Below are positions 1-7,352 of a DNA stretch of 21,590 bases, one piece after another (within the stretch, counting starts at the first letter, position 1; each line of letters opens with the position of its first letter). The notes under the pieces were generated by a model. It saw nothing but the letters and a program-made list of their open reading frames with translations. It was not told the origin of the DNA and made no database searches. The stretch covers positions 1 to 21,590 of the forward strand of contig CAYNWH010000018.1 in assembly GCA_964400885.1 (NCBI GenBank), read 5' to 3'. The position numbers and the translations under genes are program-made. The stretch comes from CAYNWH01 sp964400885 (lineage in GTDB: Bacteria > Patescibacteriota > Patescibacteriia > CAIXNZ01).

Positions 1-34
1 TATTTTTATTATAGCATAAAATTAAAAATCAACC

Positions 35-71
35 AAAAAATTGCCCTACCAGATGCTATAGGCAACTTTTT
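35..71 (-). terminator. intrinsic terminator after pyruvate kinase
   Basis: On the minus strand a 9-bp stem (plus-strand arms AAATTGCCC at 38-46 and AGGCAACTT at 60-68, with G-U pairs) is followed by a run of T. It lies 28 nt beyond the pyruvate kinase stop. A T-run also follows on the plus strand, so it may work in both directions. Confidence 0.6.
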
Positions 72-96
72 GGCTAAAATTAATGAAAATTTATAT

Positions 97-1709
97 TTAT
101 TTAACTTCTTTAATCTGAATCCAATTAACATTGCCGCTTTTGCCTAAAGGAAAGCCAGCAATAATAATGATAATATCTTTAACTTTGACCAATTTTTTTT
201 GTTTAATATAAACTAAAGCTTTATCAATTAAACCCTCAATAGTTTTGCACCTAGGCAAAACAAAAGGCACAACGCCCCAGCTCAGATTAAGCTGACGCCT
301 CACTTTTTCATTATTAGTAGTAACTAAAATAGGCAGCTCAGGCCTATAGCGAGAAACGATTCTGCCGGTATAACCGGTAATTGAAGCAACTAAAATAGCA
401 TCGGCTTTTAAATTTCTGGCCAGCAAATTAGCGCTGGAAGAAATAGCATCATCTACTTGCAATTTATTTCTAAATATCTTGCGGAATTCAAAGTCATCAT
501 ATTTTGATCTTTCAATTCTTACCACTATCCTGCTCATAGTAGCTACTGTTTCCAGTGGATATTTGCCATTGGCTGTTTCTCCGGAAAGCATGACTGCATC
601 AGTATGATCAATCACGGCATTGGCCACATCAGAGACTTCCGCTCTTGTCGGCTTAGGATTATAAATCATAGAATCCAGCATTTGCGTAGCCACAATCACT
701 GGCTTGGCAGCTGCTAAACAAAGATCAATTATTTTTTTCTGCACCAAAGGCACGCTGTCAGCTGGCATTTCAATGCCCAGATCACCACGCGCCACCATTA
801 CACCATCAGTTTCTTTTAAAATTTTATTAAAATTTTTCACTGCTTCTGGTTTTTCTATTTTAACAACAACTTGGGTGGGCAAAACTTTTTTGCCCTGATA
901 TTTTTTTTCAAATTTTTTAATTAAACTCTTCAACTCTTTGACATCCTGAGCAGAACGCACAAAAGACATAGCCACCATATCAACTTCGTTTTTAATGCCG
1001 AATTCTAAATCTTTTTTATCCTTAGGAGTTATCGTCGAGATAGAAAGTTTTGTTTCCGGCAGATTAACGCCTTTATGNNNNNNNNNNNNNNNNNNNNNNN
1101 NNNNNNNNNNNNNNNNNNNNNNNNNNNNNNNNNNNNNNNNNNNNNNNNNNNNNNNNNNNNNNNNNNNNNNNNNNNNNTAGGAGTTATCGTCGAGATAGAA
1201 AGTTTTGTTTCCGGCAGATTAACGCCTTTATGAGATTCAATCAGCCCGCCATTTTGGACCAAGCAATAAATTTCCCGATTCTTAACTTTCAAAACTTTTA
1301 AAGTAATCAATCCATCAACTAATAATATTTTATGATTTTTCTTTACATCTTTATGCATCTGATCATAAGTTACGGGAATTTTTGTCAAAATTTTTTTTGT
1401 TTCCTTAACAAATTTAGCTTTGGGTTGAGTAGTTAAAATTACAGTTTCTCGCGGCTGCAAAACAAAACCGCCCTCTGGAATTTTTCCCAACCTGATCCTC
1501 GGACCTTGTAGATCCTGAAGTAAAGTAATCGGCTGGTCAAATCTTTTGCTCAATTTCCTAAGCAGATTAATAACCTTTAAATGCTCGGGATAAGTGCCGT
1601 GGGAAAAATTAAGCCTGGCCACATTCATACCTGCTCTGATCATCTGGCTTAATATTTTTTCGCTATCTGAAGAAGGGCCGATTGTGCAGACTATTTTGGT
1701 TCTTTTCAT
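97..1709 (-). CDS. pyk: pyruvate kinase, interrupted only by a scaffold gap
   Basis: Pyruvate kinase transfers phosphate from phosphoenolpyruvate to ADP, the last ATP-forming step of glycolysis. The N-terminal piece (1029-1709) starts MKRTKIVCTIGPSSDSE and carries NFSHGTYPEH and DLQGPRIRLG. The C-terminal piece (97-978) carries VKIEKPEA, VARGDLGIEMP, ATQMLDSMI and the PTRAEVSDVANAV...DHTDAVMLSGE block. Between them lie 100 Ns flanked by an identical 55-bp sequence. Removing the Ns and one copy (155 bp) brings both pieces into one frame and gives a 485-residue protein. The join reads TITPKDKKDLEFGIKNEVD, which is what the family has there. The length is normal for a bacterial enzyme. There is no clear SD. 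The gene should be treated as intact; the break belongs to the assembly. Confidence 0.95.
1023..1232. other. assembly gap (100 N) flanked by an exact 55-bp duplication
   Basis: Bases 1023-1077 and 1178-1232 are identical (55 nt) and bracket 100 Ns at 1078-1177. A 55-bp overlap is a typical assembler k-mer length, so two contigs that really overlap were joined with a default gap. Collapsing it restores the pyruvate kinase frame. It is not a biological repeat. Confidence 0.95.
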
Positions 1710-1775
1710 GAGTTTATATTTTATACTCCACTTTAGTGAGCATAATATGCCTGCTAAAGCAGGGTATAAATTTTA

Positions 1776-2117
1776 TTATATTTTAATTTTCTCTGCGTAC
1801 TCCGCCAAATACGGCATTTCCCAATACTCGCCGGCTAAAGATTTTAAAATACCCAGGATACTTAAAACTACTAAAGCTATCATGCCAATAAGACCTAAAA
1901 ACCAGCCAATAAATGGCACCAGGCCGATAAAAAAATTAATCACCCAGCCAATGACCAAAACCAAACCTTGCTTGCCATGAAATTTAGCAAACTGGGATTT
2001 TGGTTTTAAAAGCAAAGGGATTAAACATAAAATGCCTAGGTAGCCAATAGCAGCTACTACTTTGTTTTCCTCAATATCTTTCTTGACTTGAGGATCACTC
2101 ATGTTTGGTTTTACCAT
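1776..2117 (-). CDS. small membrane protein, DUF4870/Tic20-like
   Basis: A 113-residue protein (108 if it starts at the internal Met at 2102, MSDPQVKKDIEENK). It has a polar N-terminus, then YLGILCLIPLLL, a short hydrophilic stretch FAKFHGKQG, and two further hydrophobic segments rich in Gly and Ile (about residues 48-65 and 67-90). It ends with an amphipathic tail. The 'KFH..QG' turn after the first membrane segment is typical of DUF4870/Tic20-like proteins. Their function is poorly known; a role in membrane transport or stress is only a guess. No SD is seen at either start. It is transcribed toward pyruvate kinase and may be cotranscribed with it (66-nt gap). Confidence 0.6.
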   Translation of the reverse strand: MVKPNMSDPQVKKDIEENKVVAAIGYLGILCLIPLLLKPKSQFAKFHGKQGLVLVIGWVINFFIGLVPFIGWFLGLIGMIALVVLSILGILKSLAGEYWEMPYLAEYAEKIKI

Positions 2118-2127
2118 AATGTTTTTT

Positions 2128-2193
2128 CAGAATTAAGAATTAAGCATTAAGAATTAAGCATTGCTAATTCTTAAATCTTACCCCTTAAATCTT
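2128..2193. repeat. low-complexity AATTAAG/CTTAAAT repeat upstream of the DUF4870-like gene
   Basis: Tandem units of the type GAATTAAGAATTAAGCATTA (2130-2162) are followed by the inverted form CTAATTCTTAAATCTTA. One of several such low-complexity intergenic repeats in the window. In the sense of the downstream minus-strand gene it reads as G-poor CTTAATTCTTAAT units. Confidence 0.6.
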
Positions 2194-2226
2194 TACTTTA
2201 TTTTATCATTTTTTTAGATTTTGAAC

Positions 2227-2256
2227 AAAAATCCCGAGCTTTCGCCCAAGATTTTT
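2227..2256 (-). terminator. hairpin with GAAA tetraloop and T-run
   Basis: Arms at 2227-2239 and 2244-2256 form, as minus-strand RNA, a continuous 13-bp stem (three or so G-U pairs) closed by a GAAA tetraloop and followed by TTTTTG. As plus-strand RNA two C-A mismatches appear, so the minus direction fits better. No minus-strand gene ends just upstream, so it may be an attenuator in the leader of the 1776-2117 gene or stop antisense transcripts. Confidence 0.45.
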
Positions 2257-2290
2257 TATAAAATAAATATTCCAAATTTCGTATTTTACT

Positions 2291-2319
2291 TTGTAAAATG
2301 TCCGGGTAAGGGGTATAAT
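2291..2319 (+). promoter_or_regulatory. sigma70-type promoter for the yggT-like/glsB pair
   Basis: TTGTAA at 2291-2296, a 17-nt spacer and a perfect TATAAT at 2314-2319. The palindrome ATTTTAC-TTT-GTAAAAT (2283-2299) overlaps the -35 box and could be an operator. The transcript would start near 2326, about 45 nt before the first ATG. Confidence 0.65.
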
Positions 2320-2370
2320 AAGTACAATTATTAATTTAATATAATATTTTATTAATTAAAAATCTAAATT

Positions 2371-2724
2371 ATGGACTCCTACAGCTCTCGATCTACTAAG
2401 CCTTTATACCGCGCCACTCAAATTGTCTGGTATATTCTGGGTATCATTGAGGTGATTCTGGCGTTTCGATTTTTCTTAAGGCTATTTGCCGCCAACCCTT
2501 CAGCCGGTTTTAGCAGCTTTATTTACACTATCAGTTATCCCTTTGCCACACCGTTTATCAGTGTTTTCGGCCTGACGCAGGTCCAAGGCAGTGCTTTTGA
2601 ATGGACCACTCTTTTAGCCATGTTAGTCTTCGGGCTGGTTGGCTGGGGCATTGTTAAACTGTTGACTATGAGTAAATCAGTATCTACGCCGGAAGCTGCG
2701 TCAAAATTAGAAGACAAAAAATAA
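2371..2724 (+). CDS. YggT-family membrane protein
   Basis: 117 residues. After a polar start (residues 1-16) comes a hydrophobic segment (YILGIIEVILAFRFFLRLF), then the family-like stretch FAANPSAGFSSFIYTISYP with PFATPFISVFG, and a second membrane segment around residues 80-99 (LLAMLVFGLVGWGIVKLL). The hydrophilic tail ends in Lys. YggT proteins are small inner-membrane proteins linked to cell division, envelope or osmotic-stress functions in other bacteria; the exact role here is unknown. It is 32 nt upstream of a GlsB-like gene on the same strand, which suggests a two-gene envelope or stress operon driven by the promoter at 2291-2319. Confidence 0.7.
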   Translation: MDSYSSRSTKPLYRATQIVWYILGIIEVILAFRFFLRLFAANPSAGFSSFIYTISYPFATPFISVFGLTQVQGSAFEWTTLLAMLVFGLVGWGIVKLLTMSKSVSTPEAASKLEDKK

Positions 2725-2756
2725 ATAACAATTACTAATTATTAAGAATAAAATCT

Positions 2757-3005
2757 ATGGGAATTATCCTTTGGATCGTCTTCGGGGGCTTGGTCGGCTG
2801 GATCGCCTCTATGATTATGAAGACTGATGCCCAGCAAGGCATTATTATAAACATTATAGTCGGTATTATTGGCGCGCTAATAGGCGGCTTGATCATGAAC
2901 TTACTCGGTTATGGTGGTGTAGGTGGTTTTACTTTGTACAGCTTTCTAGTGGCACTGCTTGGAGCAATAATTCTTATCGCAATTATTGGGGCCATACGAC
3001 GATAA
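2757..3005 (+). CDS. GlsB/YeaQ/YmgE-family stress membrane protein
   Basis: 82 residues, almost wholly hydrophobic, with three likely membrane segments (2-19, 30-50, 60-80). The start MGIILWIVFGGLVGWIASMI is the hallmark of this family, once called transglycosylase-associated proteins. A Gly-rich middle (IIVGIIGALIGGLIMNLLG) and a short basic end (AIRR) follow. In other bacteria these proteins are induced by acid, osmotic or general stress; their biochemical role is not established. The gene follows the YggT-like gene closely and is closed by a bidirectional terminator at 3031-3058. Confidence 0.85.
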   Translation: MGIILWIVFGGLVGWIASMIMKTDAQQGIIINIIVGIIGALIGGLIMNLLGYGGVGGFTLYSFLVALLGAIILIAIIGAIRR

Positions 3006-3027
3006 AAGTAAACAAACTAGATAAAAC

Positions 3028-3064
3028 AAAAAATCCCTCTGCCTAGGCAAAGGGATTTTTTTTA
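3028..3064. terminator. bidirectional intrinsic terminator
   Basis: Arms AAATCCCT (3031-3038) and AGGGATTT (3051-3058) enclose CTGCCTAGGCAA. A-rich sequence precedes and a T-run follows, so it can end both the glsB-like transcript (+) and the groL transcript (-). Confidence 0.8.
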
Positions 3065-3100
3065 TTTAATTCGTCTAAAATTCGTGTTAATTAGTGAACC

Positions 3101-4759
3101 TTACATCATATCCATTCCGCCCATACCTGGCATACCACCCATACCGCTCATATCAGGCAAGCCATGTCCATGTTCATCTTTCTTTTCCGGTAAATCAGTT
3201 ACTACTGCTTCAGTGGTTAAAAACATGGCAGCTACAGAAGCAGCATTTTGCAAGGCTGAACGCGTCACTTTAGTCGGATCAATAATGCCGGCTGCGACCA
3301 AATCTTCAAATTTATCGCTGGCAGCATTATAACCTTCATTACCGCTTTTTTTCTTAACTTCTTCAACAATCACTGAACCGTCCTTACCAGCATTATAAGC
3401 AATCATTTTCAACGGTTCTTCCAATGATTTTTTCAAAATATCCAGGCCAATTTTTTCCTCGCCTTCAGCTTCCACATTTTCTAAAACCAAACGAGCCCGT
3501 AATAAAGCCACACCACCGCCCGGCACAATACCTTCTTCAATGGCTGCTTTAGTCGCTGCCAAAGCATCTTCAATCCGATGTTTAACTTCTTTTAATTCGG
3601 TTTCTGTGGCTGCGCCGACTTTAATGACTGCCACGCCGCCGGCCAGTTTAGCCAAACGTTCCTGTAATTTTTCCTTATCAAAATCAGAATCTGATTTATC
3701 AATTTCTTTTTTAATTTGTTCAACTCTTTGTTTAATGGCTGATTTATCGCCTTTGCCATCAACAATAGTAGTATTTTCTTTTGTAGCCACAACTTTACCT
3801 GCCTGACCCAGATCATCTAAAGTTGTATTTTCTAATTTTAAACCCAAATCTTCAGTAATCACTTTACCGCCGGTTAAAATCGCAATGTCTTCCAGCATGG
3901 CTTTGCGTCTGTCGCCAAAACCAGGTGCTTTGACAGCTAGAGTATTAAAAGCGCCGCGTAATTTATTAACCACCAAAGTCGCCAATGCTTCGCCATCAAT
4001 ATCTTCGGCAATAATTACTAATTCTTTTTTCCCTGTTTCAGCTAATTTTTCTAAAACAGGTAAAATATCCTGCACAGAAGAAATTTTCTTATCCGTAATT
4101 AAAATATGAGCCTCTTTATATTCAGCTTCCATTCTTTCCGTATTAGTAATCATATATGAAGAGATATAGCCATGATCAAACTGCATACCTTCAACAATTT
4201 CCAAATCCATGCCAAAGCTGGGCGATTCTTCAACTGTTACCACTCCGTCTTTGCTGACTTTTTCCATGGCTTGAGCAATTTTCTGGCCAATTTCTTTATC
4301 ATTAGCAGAAATAGAAGCGACCTGAGAAATTTCTTCATTGCCAGCCACTGGCTTAGAAATATTTTCTTTCAATTCTTTAACCACAGCCTCAACGCCTTTT
4401 TCAATGCCTTTTTTAATGGCTAAGGGATTAGAACCAGCTGTAACATTTTTAATGCCTTCATTAATCATAACCTGTGCCAGTAAAGTGGCAGTGGTTGTAC
4501 CATCGCCAGCCACATCATTAGTTTTAGAAGCAACTTCTTTAACTAATTCCGCGCCAATATTTTCAAATTTATCTGGCAAATCAATTTCTTTAGCTACTGT
4601 TACGCCGTCTTTGGTAATAGTTGGCGCGCCAAAACCTTTATCCAAAACTACATTGCGGCCTTTAGGGCCTAAAGTAATTTTTACAGCATTGGCTAATTTA
4701 TCAACCCCCCTTTTCATTGCCTCACGAGCTTTTGTGTCAAAAAGTATTTGTTTAGACAT
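3101..4759 (-). CDS. groL: 60-kDa chaperonin GroEL
   Basis: The chaperonin forms double-ring 14-mers that fold proteins in the cytoplasm with GroES and ATP. The 552-residue product has the usual length and layout: an N-terminal ATP-binding equatorial part (TLGPKGRNVVLDK; DGTTTATLLAQ), an apical domain in the middle, the C-terminal equatorial block with EGIVPGGGVALLRA, and the Gly/Met-rich tail ending GGMPGMGGMDMM. The start MSKQILFDTKAREAMKRGVD is standard. There is no SD; the ATG is preceded by AT-rich TTACTAATTACTAAT-type repeats. The gene follows groS after a 74-nt spacer and is probably cotranscribed from the CIRCE-controlled promoter upstream of groS. Confidence 0.98.
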   Translation of the reverse strand: MSKQILFDTKAREAMKRGVDKLANAVKITLGPKGRNVVLDKGFGAPTITKDGVTVAKEIDLPDKFENIGAELVKEVASKTNDVAGDGTTTATLLAQVMINEGIKNVTAGSNPLAIKKGIEKGVEAVVKELKENISKPVAGNEEISQVASISANDKEIGQKIAQAMEKVSKDGVVTVEESPSFGMDLEIVEGMQFDHGYISSYMITNTERMEAEYKEAHILITDKKISSVQDILPVLEKLAETGKKELVIIAEDIDGEALATLVVNKLRGAFNTLAVKAPGFGDRRKAMLEDIAILTGGKVITEDLGLKLENTTLDDLGQAGKVVATKENTTIVDGKGDKSAIKQRVEQIKKEIDKSDSDFDKEKLQERLAKLAGGVAVIKVGAATETELKEVKHRIEDALAATKAAIEEGIVPGGGVALLRARLVLENVEAEGEEKIGLDILKKSLEEPLKMIAYNAGKDGSVIVEEVKKKSGNEGYNAASDKFEDLVAAGIIDPTKVTRSALQNAASVAAMFLTTEAVVTDLPEKKDEHGHGLPDMSGMGGMPGMGGMDMM

Positions 4760-4769
4760 AAATATTTTT

Positions 4770-4832
4770 TATTAGTAATTAGTAATTTGTAATTAGTGAT
4801 TGGTATCAAACTTTTGCTCGATACTCAATCTC
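4770..4832. repeat. inverted low-complexity repeat between groS and groL
   Basis: TTAGTAATTAGTAATTTG units are followed by GATTGGTATC and then, after 12 nt, by the inverse GATACTCAATC. This makes an imperfect hairpin between the groS stop and the groL start. In the sense of groL the half next to the ATG reads as G-poor ACTAATTACTAAT units. Confidence 0.6.
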
Positions 4833-4833
4833 A

Positions 4834-5124
4834 TTACTCAATGATTGCCATAATATCTTCTTCTTTGATCATCAAAAGATCTTCTTCTCCAGGCAGTTCA
4901 TCAGGCGAATATTTTTTAAAAATAACCTTATCGCCGACTTTAACAGAGATCGGCGCTCTTTGGCCGCTTTCTAATAATTTGCCTTGGCCCACAGCAATAA
5001 CTTCGCCTTTTTCCGGCTTTTCTTTATCAATAGTGTCAGGTAAAATAATTCCGGCTTTGGAAACTTCATCTTCATTAAGCGGTTTGATTAAAACATGATC
5101 ATTTAAAGGTTTGTACTTTGGCAT
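4834..5124 (-). CDS. groS: 10-kDa co-chaperonin GroES
   Basis: GroES caps the GroEL cavity. The 96-residue product shows the family's start (KYKPLNDHVLIKPL), the mobile-loop region SKAGIILPDT (about residues 22-31), and the body motifs KPEKGEVIAVGQGK and VKVGDKVIFKKYSPDE, with the end EEDIMAIIE. The length is standard. It is first in the groS-groL operon. There is no SD; the ATG is preceded by ACTAATTACTAATT units. A promoter and a CIRCE-like inverted repeat lie 50-90 nt upstream. Confidence 0.97.
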   Translation of the reverse strand: MPKYKPLNDHVLIKPLNEDEVSKAGIILPDTIDKEKPEKGEVIAVGQGKLLESGQRAPISVKVGDKVIFKKYSPDELPGEEDLLMIKEEDIMAIIE

Positions 5125-5128
5125 AAAC

Positions 5129-5165
5129 TTTAGTAATTAGTAATTAGTAATTGGTAATTAGTAAA
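5129..5165. repeat. TTAGTAATTAGTAATT leader repeat before groS
   Basis: Four or more tandem units of TAGTAATTAG/TTGGTAATT type lie directly before the groS start codon. In the groS sense they read ACTAATTACTAATT and contain almost no G. Confidence 0.65.
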
Positions 5166-5177
5166 ATGTATAATTAT

Positions 5178-5205
5178 TTTATATGAATTAGCAGTCAAAT
5201 GTCAA
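5178..5205 (-). promoter_or_regulatory. groS-groL promoter (proximal)
   Basis: On the minus strand TTGACA (plus 5200-5205), a 16-nt spacer and TATAAA (plus 5178-5183). The -35 box lies within the CIRCE-like operator at 5188-5214. Confidence 0.75.
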
Positions 5206-5214
5206 GACTGCTAA
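5188..5214. promoter_or_regulatory. CIRCE-like HrcA operator
   Basis: A perfect inverted repeat, TTAGCAGTC-N9-GACTGCTAA. The classical CIRCE element bound by the HrcA heat-shock repressor is TTAGCACTC-N9-GAGTGCTAA. The arms differ only at base 7, and both arms change together, so symmetry is kept. It covers the -35 box and most of the spacer of the groS promoter, a position that suits repression. Confidence 0.85.
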
Positions 5215-5237
5215 AAACAACTTAAATCTATTAAATT

Positions 5238-5266
5238 ATCTTATAAAATTAGCCTCAAAATGTCAA
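5238..5266 (-). promoter_or_regulatory. second, related promoter upstream of groS
   Basis: On the minus strand TTGACA (plus 5261-5266), a 17-nt spacer and TAAGAT (plus 5238-5243). Spacer and flanks (TTGACATTTTGAGGCTAATT) resemble the proximal promoter (TTGACATTTGACTGCTAATT), as if one had arisen by duplication. The right half of the CIRCE palindrome is lost here. Confidence 0.55.
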
Positions 5267-5267
5267 G

Positions 5268-5298
5268 AAAAAGAGCGAGGTGTGTTCACCTCGCCCTT
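5268..5298 (-). terminator. intrinsic terminator of the aromatic operon
   Basis: Arms at 5273-5282 and 5287-5296 (GCGAGGTG/CACCTCGC core, loop of 4) followed on the minus strand by TTTTTC. It lies 25 nt beyond the aminotransferase stop. Confidence 0.85.
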
Positions 5299-5321
5299 AA
5301 AAAATAAGTTGTTCTGTTAGT

Positions 5322-6494
5322 TTATTCGTCAAAAAACTCTGCCAGTCTTTTCAGGGCTTGCTCAACTTTTTGCGGCGCAGCCGCATAGCTTAAACGCACC
5401 CAGCCAGGACAGCCAAAGGCATGACCTGGCACCAGACCCAGCAGTTTTGCCTGGAGCAAATTTTTGCAGAAAGTATCGCAATTGCCCTGATACTTGTAAG
5501 GCAGTTTGAACCAGAAATAAAATGCTCCTTGCGGCTTCAGAAAAGAAAAACCTTGATGTTTGGCTAACATTTCTTGAGCAAAAGGCATTATTAATTCCTG
5601 GCAGCGCCGTTCATATTCCTGACACATTTTTTCTACGTCAGCTTCTGCTTGTTCAAATCCAGCCAGCAAACCAGCCTGGCCCAAAGAATTGGGACAGCCG
5701 CTAAACTGGCCCTGCAGTTTTCCCATGGCTGTAATAACTTCTTGAAGACCGACAGCATTGCCCACACGCAGACCCGGTCCGGCAAACCGTTTAGAACCGC
5801 TATCAATGATGATTGTTCTTTCCTGCATGCCGGGCAGCTGCGCGATGCTCACGTGCTTTCTGTTGCCAAAAACAAGGCAGGAATAGACTTCATCGGAAAT
5901 GACCCACAAATCATTAGCAATAGCTATGCTGGCAATCATTTCCAGGTCTTCGCGCTCCAAAACATAGCCAGCCGGATTATTCGGACTATTGATGATCAGC
6001 ACTTTGGTTTTGGGCGTTATGACCTCTTTCAAGTCATGCCAGGGCCATTTGGCTAGCGGGCCATAAATTTTTGGCACACCGCCGGCAATCTTGACCATTG
6101 CCGGATAACTTACCCAGTAAGGCGCCGGAATAATCGCTTCATCGCCCAAATTGAGCAATGCCATTAAAGCCAAAGAAACAGCCTGCTTGCCGCCGGGCGT
6201 GATCACTGCCTGAGCTGGCACATAATATAAGCCCAAGCGTTTGGCTAGATCATTAACCACGGCTTGCTTCAGAGGATCAATACCACTGGCTTTAGTATAA
6301 CCTGTCCGGTTTTCATCCAAAGCTTTGTGCATTGCTGTTTTCACAGCCAAAGGCACAAAAAAATCCGGAGCCCCTGCTGCCAGATTAATCACTTGATCAA
6401 CATGTTTTGCTTTCAGGTCATTGACCAAAGCATCCATTTCCATTGTTGCTGATGCCGGAAGTTCCTGCGCTAACTTTGAAATTCCTAAAGTCAT
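5322..6494 (-). CDS. PLP-dependent class I aminotransferase (aspartate/aromatic/prephenate type)
   Basis: A fold-type I enzyme of 390 residues. Visible landmarks are GAPDF (41-45), TPGGKQAV (99-106), PYWVSYP (125-131), NSPNNPAG (169-176), SDEVY (200-204, cofactor-contacting Asp and Tyr), the Schiff-base lysine K235 in SGSKRFAGPGLRVG, and VRLSYA near the C-terminus with the likely substrate-carboxylate Arg. It is the last gene after the dehydratase and TyrA-like genes. That points to transamination of prephenate or of phenylpyruvate/4-hydroxyphenylpyruvate, but the sequence alone cannot separate these from plain aspartate aminotransferase. Expression signals differ from most neighbours: a strong SD (GGGAGG, 5-6 nt before ATG) placed right after a hairpin shared with purD, and higher G+C than the adjacent tyrA-like gene. 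Confidence 0.85.
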   Translation of the reverse strand: MTLGISKLAQELPASATMEMDALVNDLKAKHVDQVINLAAGAPDFFVPLAVKTAMHKALDENRTGYTKASGIDPLKQAVVNDLAKRLGLYYVPAQAVITPGGKQAVSLALMALLNLGDEAIIPAPYWVSYPAMVKIAGGVPKIYGPLAKWPWHDLKEVITPKTKVLIINSPNNPAGYVLEREDLEMIASIAIANDLWVISDEVYSCLVFGNRKHVSIAQLPGMQERTIIIDSGSKRFAGPGLRVGNAVGLQEVITAMGKLQGQFSGCPNSLGQAGLLAGFEQAEADVEKMCQEYERRCQELIMPFAQEMLAKHQGFSFLKPQGAFYFWFKLPYKYQGNCDTFCKNLLQAKLLGLVPGHAFGCPGWVRLSYAAAPQKVEQALKRLAEFFDE

Positions 6495-6503
6495 GATTCC
6501 CTC

Positions 6504-6537
6504 CCTTCGTCCTCCATAGCTTTAGCGAAGGAGGACC
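6504..6537 (-). repeat. hairpin-SD leader element, copy 1
   Basis: Stem GTCCTCC (6509-6515)/GGAGGAC (6530-6536), then ata/gaa internal loops and a short GCT/AGC top. On the minus strand it is followed by GAAGGGAGG, which serves as the aminotransferase SD. It is homologous to 19668-19700 (purD leader) and, less closely, 20138-20166. Confidence 0.8.
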
Positions 6538-6557
6538 GATTATTCTTTTCAATGTTC

Positions 6558-7283
6558 TTACCTGATTTTTTTATCAATGTCTTTCAATGCTTTTATAAAC
6601 CGCTTACGAATTTTTTTAGTATATGGGTTAAATCTCTGCATGTCAAGAAAAAGCTGAAATGAATCATGAGTCACTGTTTCATTGACTTTTAATAATCTTT
6701 CAAAGCCCAAAGTCTTAATGGGCTGTTCTTTAAAGCCGAATTTTTCCAGACCACGGCCAATAAAATGAACCAAAGCCAAAGAAACAGCAGTTTGTTGGTC
6801 ATGATCTTCTGGCGTAGTTTCAATTATCTGAACTCCTAGTTTATTTAATATTTCCTTAACTTTGTTTAAAGTTTCCTGGCTAATTCTTAAGGGACATAAA
6901 ATCCATTGCAAACCTTCAGTGCCATCTTTGGCACTATCAGGCCCAAACATGGGATGCGTAGCCATGATTTCCATCTCTTGAGACAAGTAAGCATGCAGCC
7001 ATTTGGCTGGCAAAACTTTGACCGAACAAACATCCATAATCAACGATCCTTTTTTCACTAAAGGCGCAATTTTTCTGATCATGTCTTCTGTGGCAGAAAT
7101 AGCCACGGCCACAAAAACCCAGTCACATTGGCAAACTTTTTCCAAATCAGCCCAATTAACGCCTAATTCTTTGGTTTGCTGGGATTTATCAGAACGATTA
7201 TAAACATAAACCTCGGCGTAAGGTTTTAATATTTTGGCCAGTAATTGGCCAAAGCGACTAAATCCTATAATTCCAATAGTCAT
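6558..7283 (-). CDS. prephenate/arogenate dehydrogenase, plant-like short TyrA
   Basis: Oxidative decarboxylation of prephenate or arogenate, the committed step to tyrosine. The 241 residues comprise an N-terminal Rossmann domain (IGIIGFSRFGQLLAK, residues 3-17) and a helical dimer domain. MDVCSVKVLP (83-92), the catalytic-His motif THPMFGPDSAKDG (109-121) and the helix starting HDQQTAVSLALVHFIGR (161-177) are characteristic. Short length, no chorismate mutase or ACT domain, and the HPMFGP[DE]S.K.G form resemble plant and cyanobacterial-type arogenate dehydrogenases. In the dinucleotide-binding GxGxxG motif the second Gly is Ser9. There is no SD. It is 69 nt downstream of the four-helix-bundle gene and 63 nt upstream of the aminotransferase gene. 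Confidence 0.85.
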   Translation of the reverse strand: MTIGIIGFSRFGQLLAKILKPYAEVYVYNRSDKSQQTKELGVNWADLEKVCQCDWVFVAVAISATEDMIRKIAPLVKKGSLIMDVCSVKVLPAKWLHAYLSQEMEIMATHPMFGPDSAKDGTEGLQWILCPLRISQETLNKVKEILNKLGVQIIETTPEDHDQQTAVSLALVHFIGRGLEKFGFKEQPIKTLGFERLLKVNETVTHDSFQLFLDMQRFNPYTKKIRKRFIKALKDIDKKIR

Positions 7284-7287
7284 ATGT

Positions 7288-7352
7288 TTTATTCAACATC
7301 CAATTATCAATAACCAACATCCAAACAAATACTAATTTCTAATAACCAATAC
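7288..7352. repeat. CCAATTATCAATAACCAA repeat, left of the four-helix-bundle gene
   Basis: Low-complexity units such as ATCAATAACCAACATCC and CTAATAACCAATACC. The inverse type (TTATTG/GATTGGTTATTGAT) lies on the other side of the four-helix-bundle gene at 7745-7803. The two share a 12-nt inverted exact match (ATCAATAACCAA). Confidence 0.65.

Noticed and set aside
995..1180. Plus-strand open frame running into the N gap
   Set aside because: Made mostly of Ns and antisense to pyruvate kinase.
1023..1232. True 55-bp repeat or insertion disrupting pyruvate kinase
   Set aside because: An exact k-mer-size overlap around default Ns, with the frame restored on collapse, points to an assembly artefact.
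4338..4775. 145-aa plus-strand open frame across groL
   Set aside because: Antisense shadow of groL; no family features.
5649..6056. 135-aa plus-strand open frame across the aminotransferase
   Set aside because: Antisense shadow in GC-richer coding DNA; no SD or family signature.
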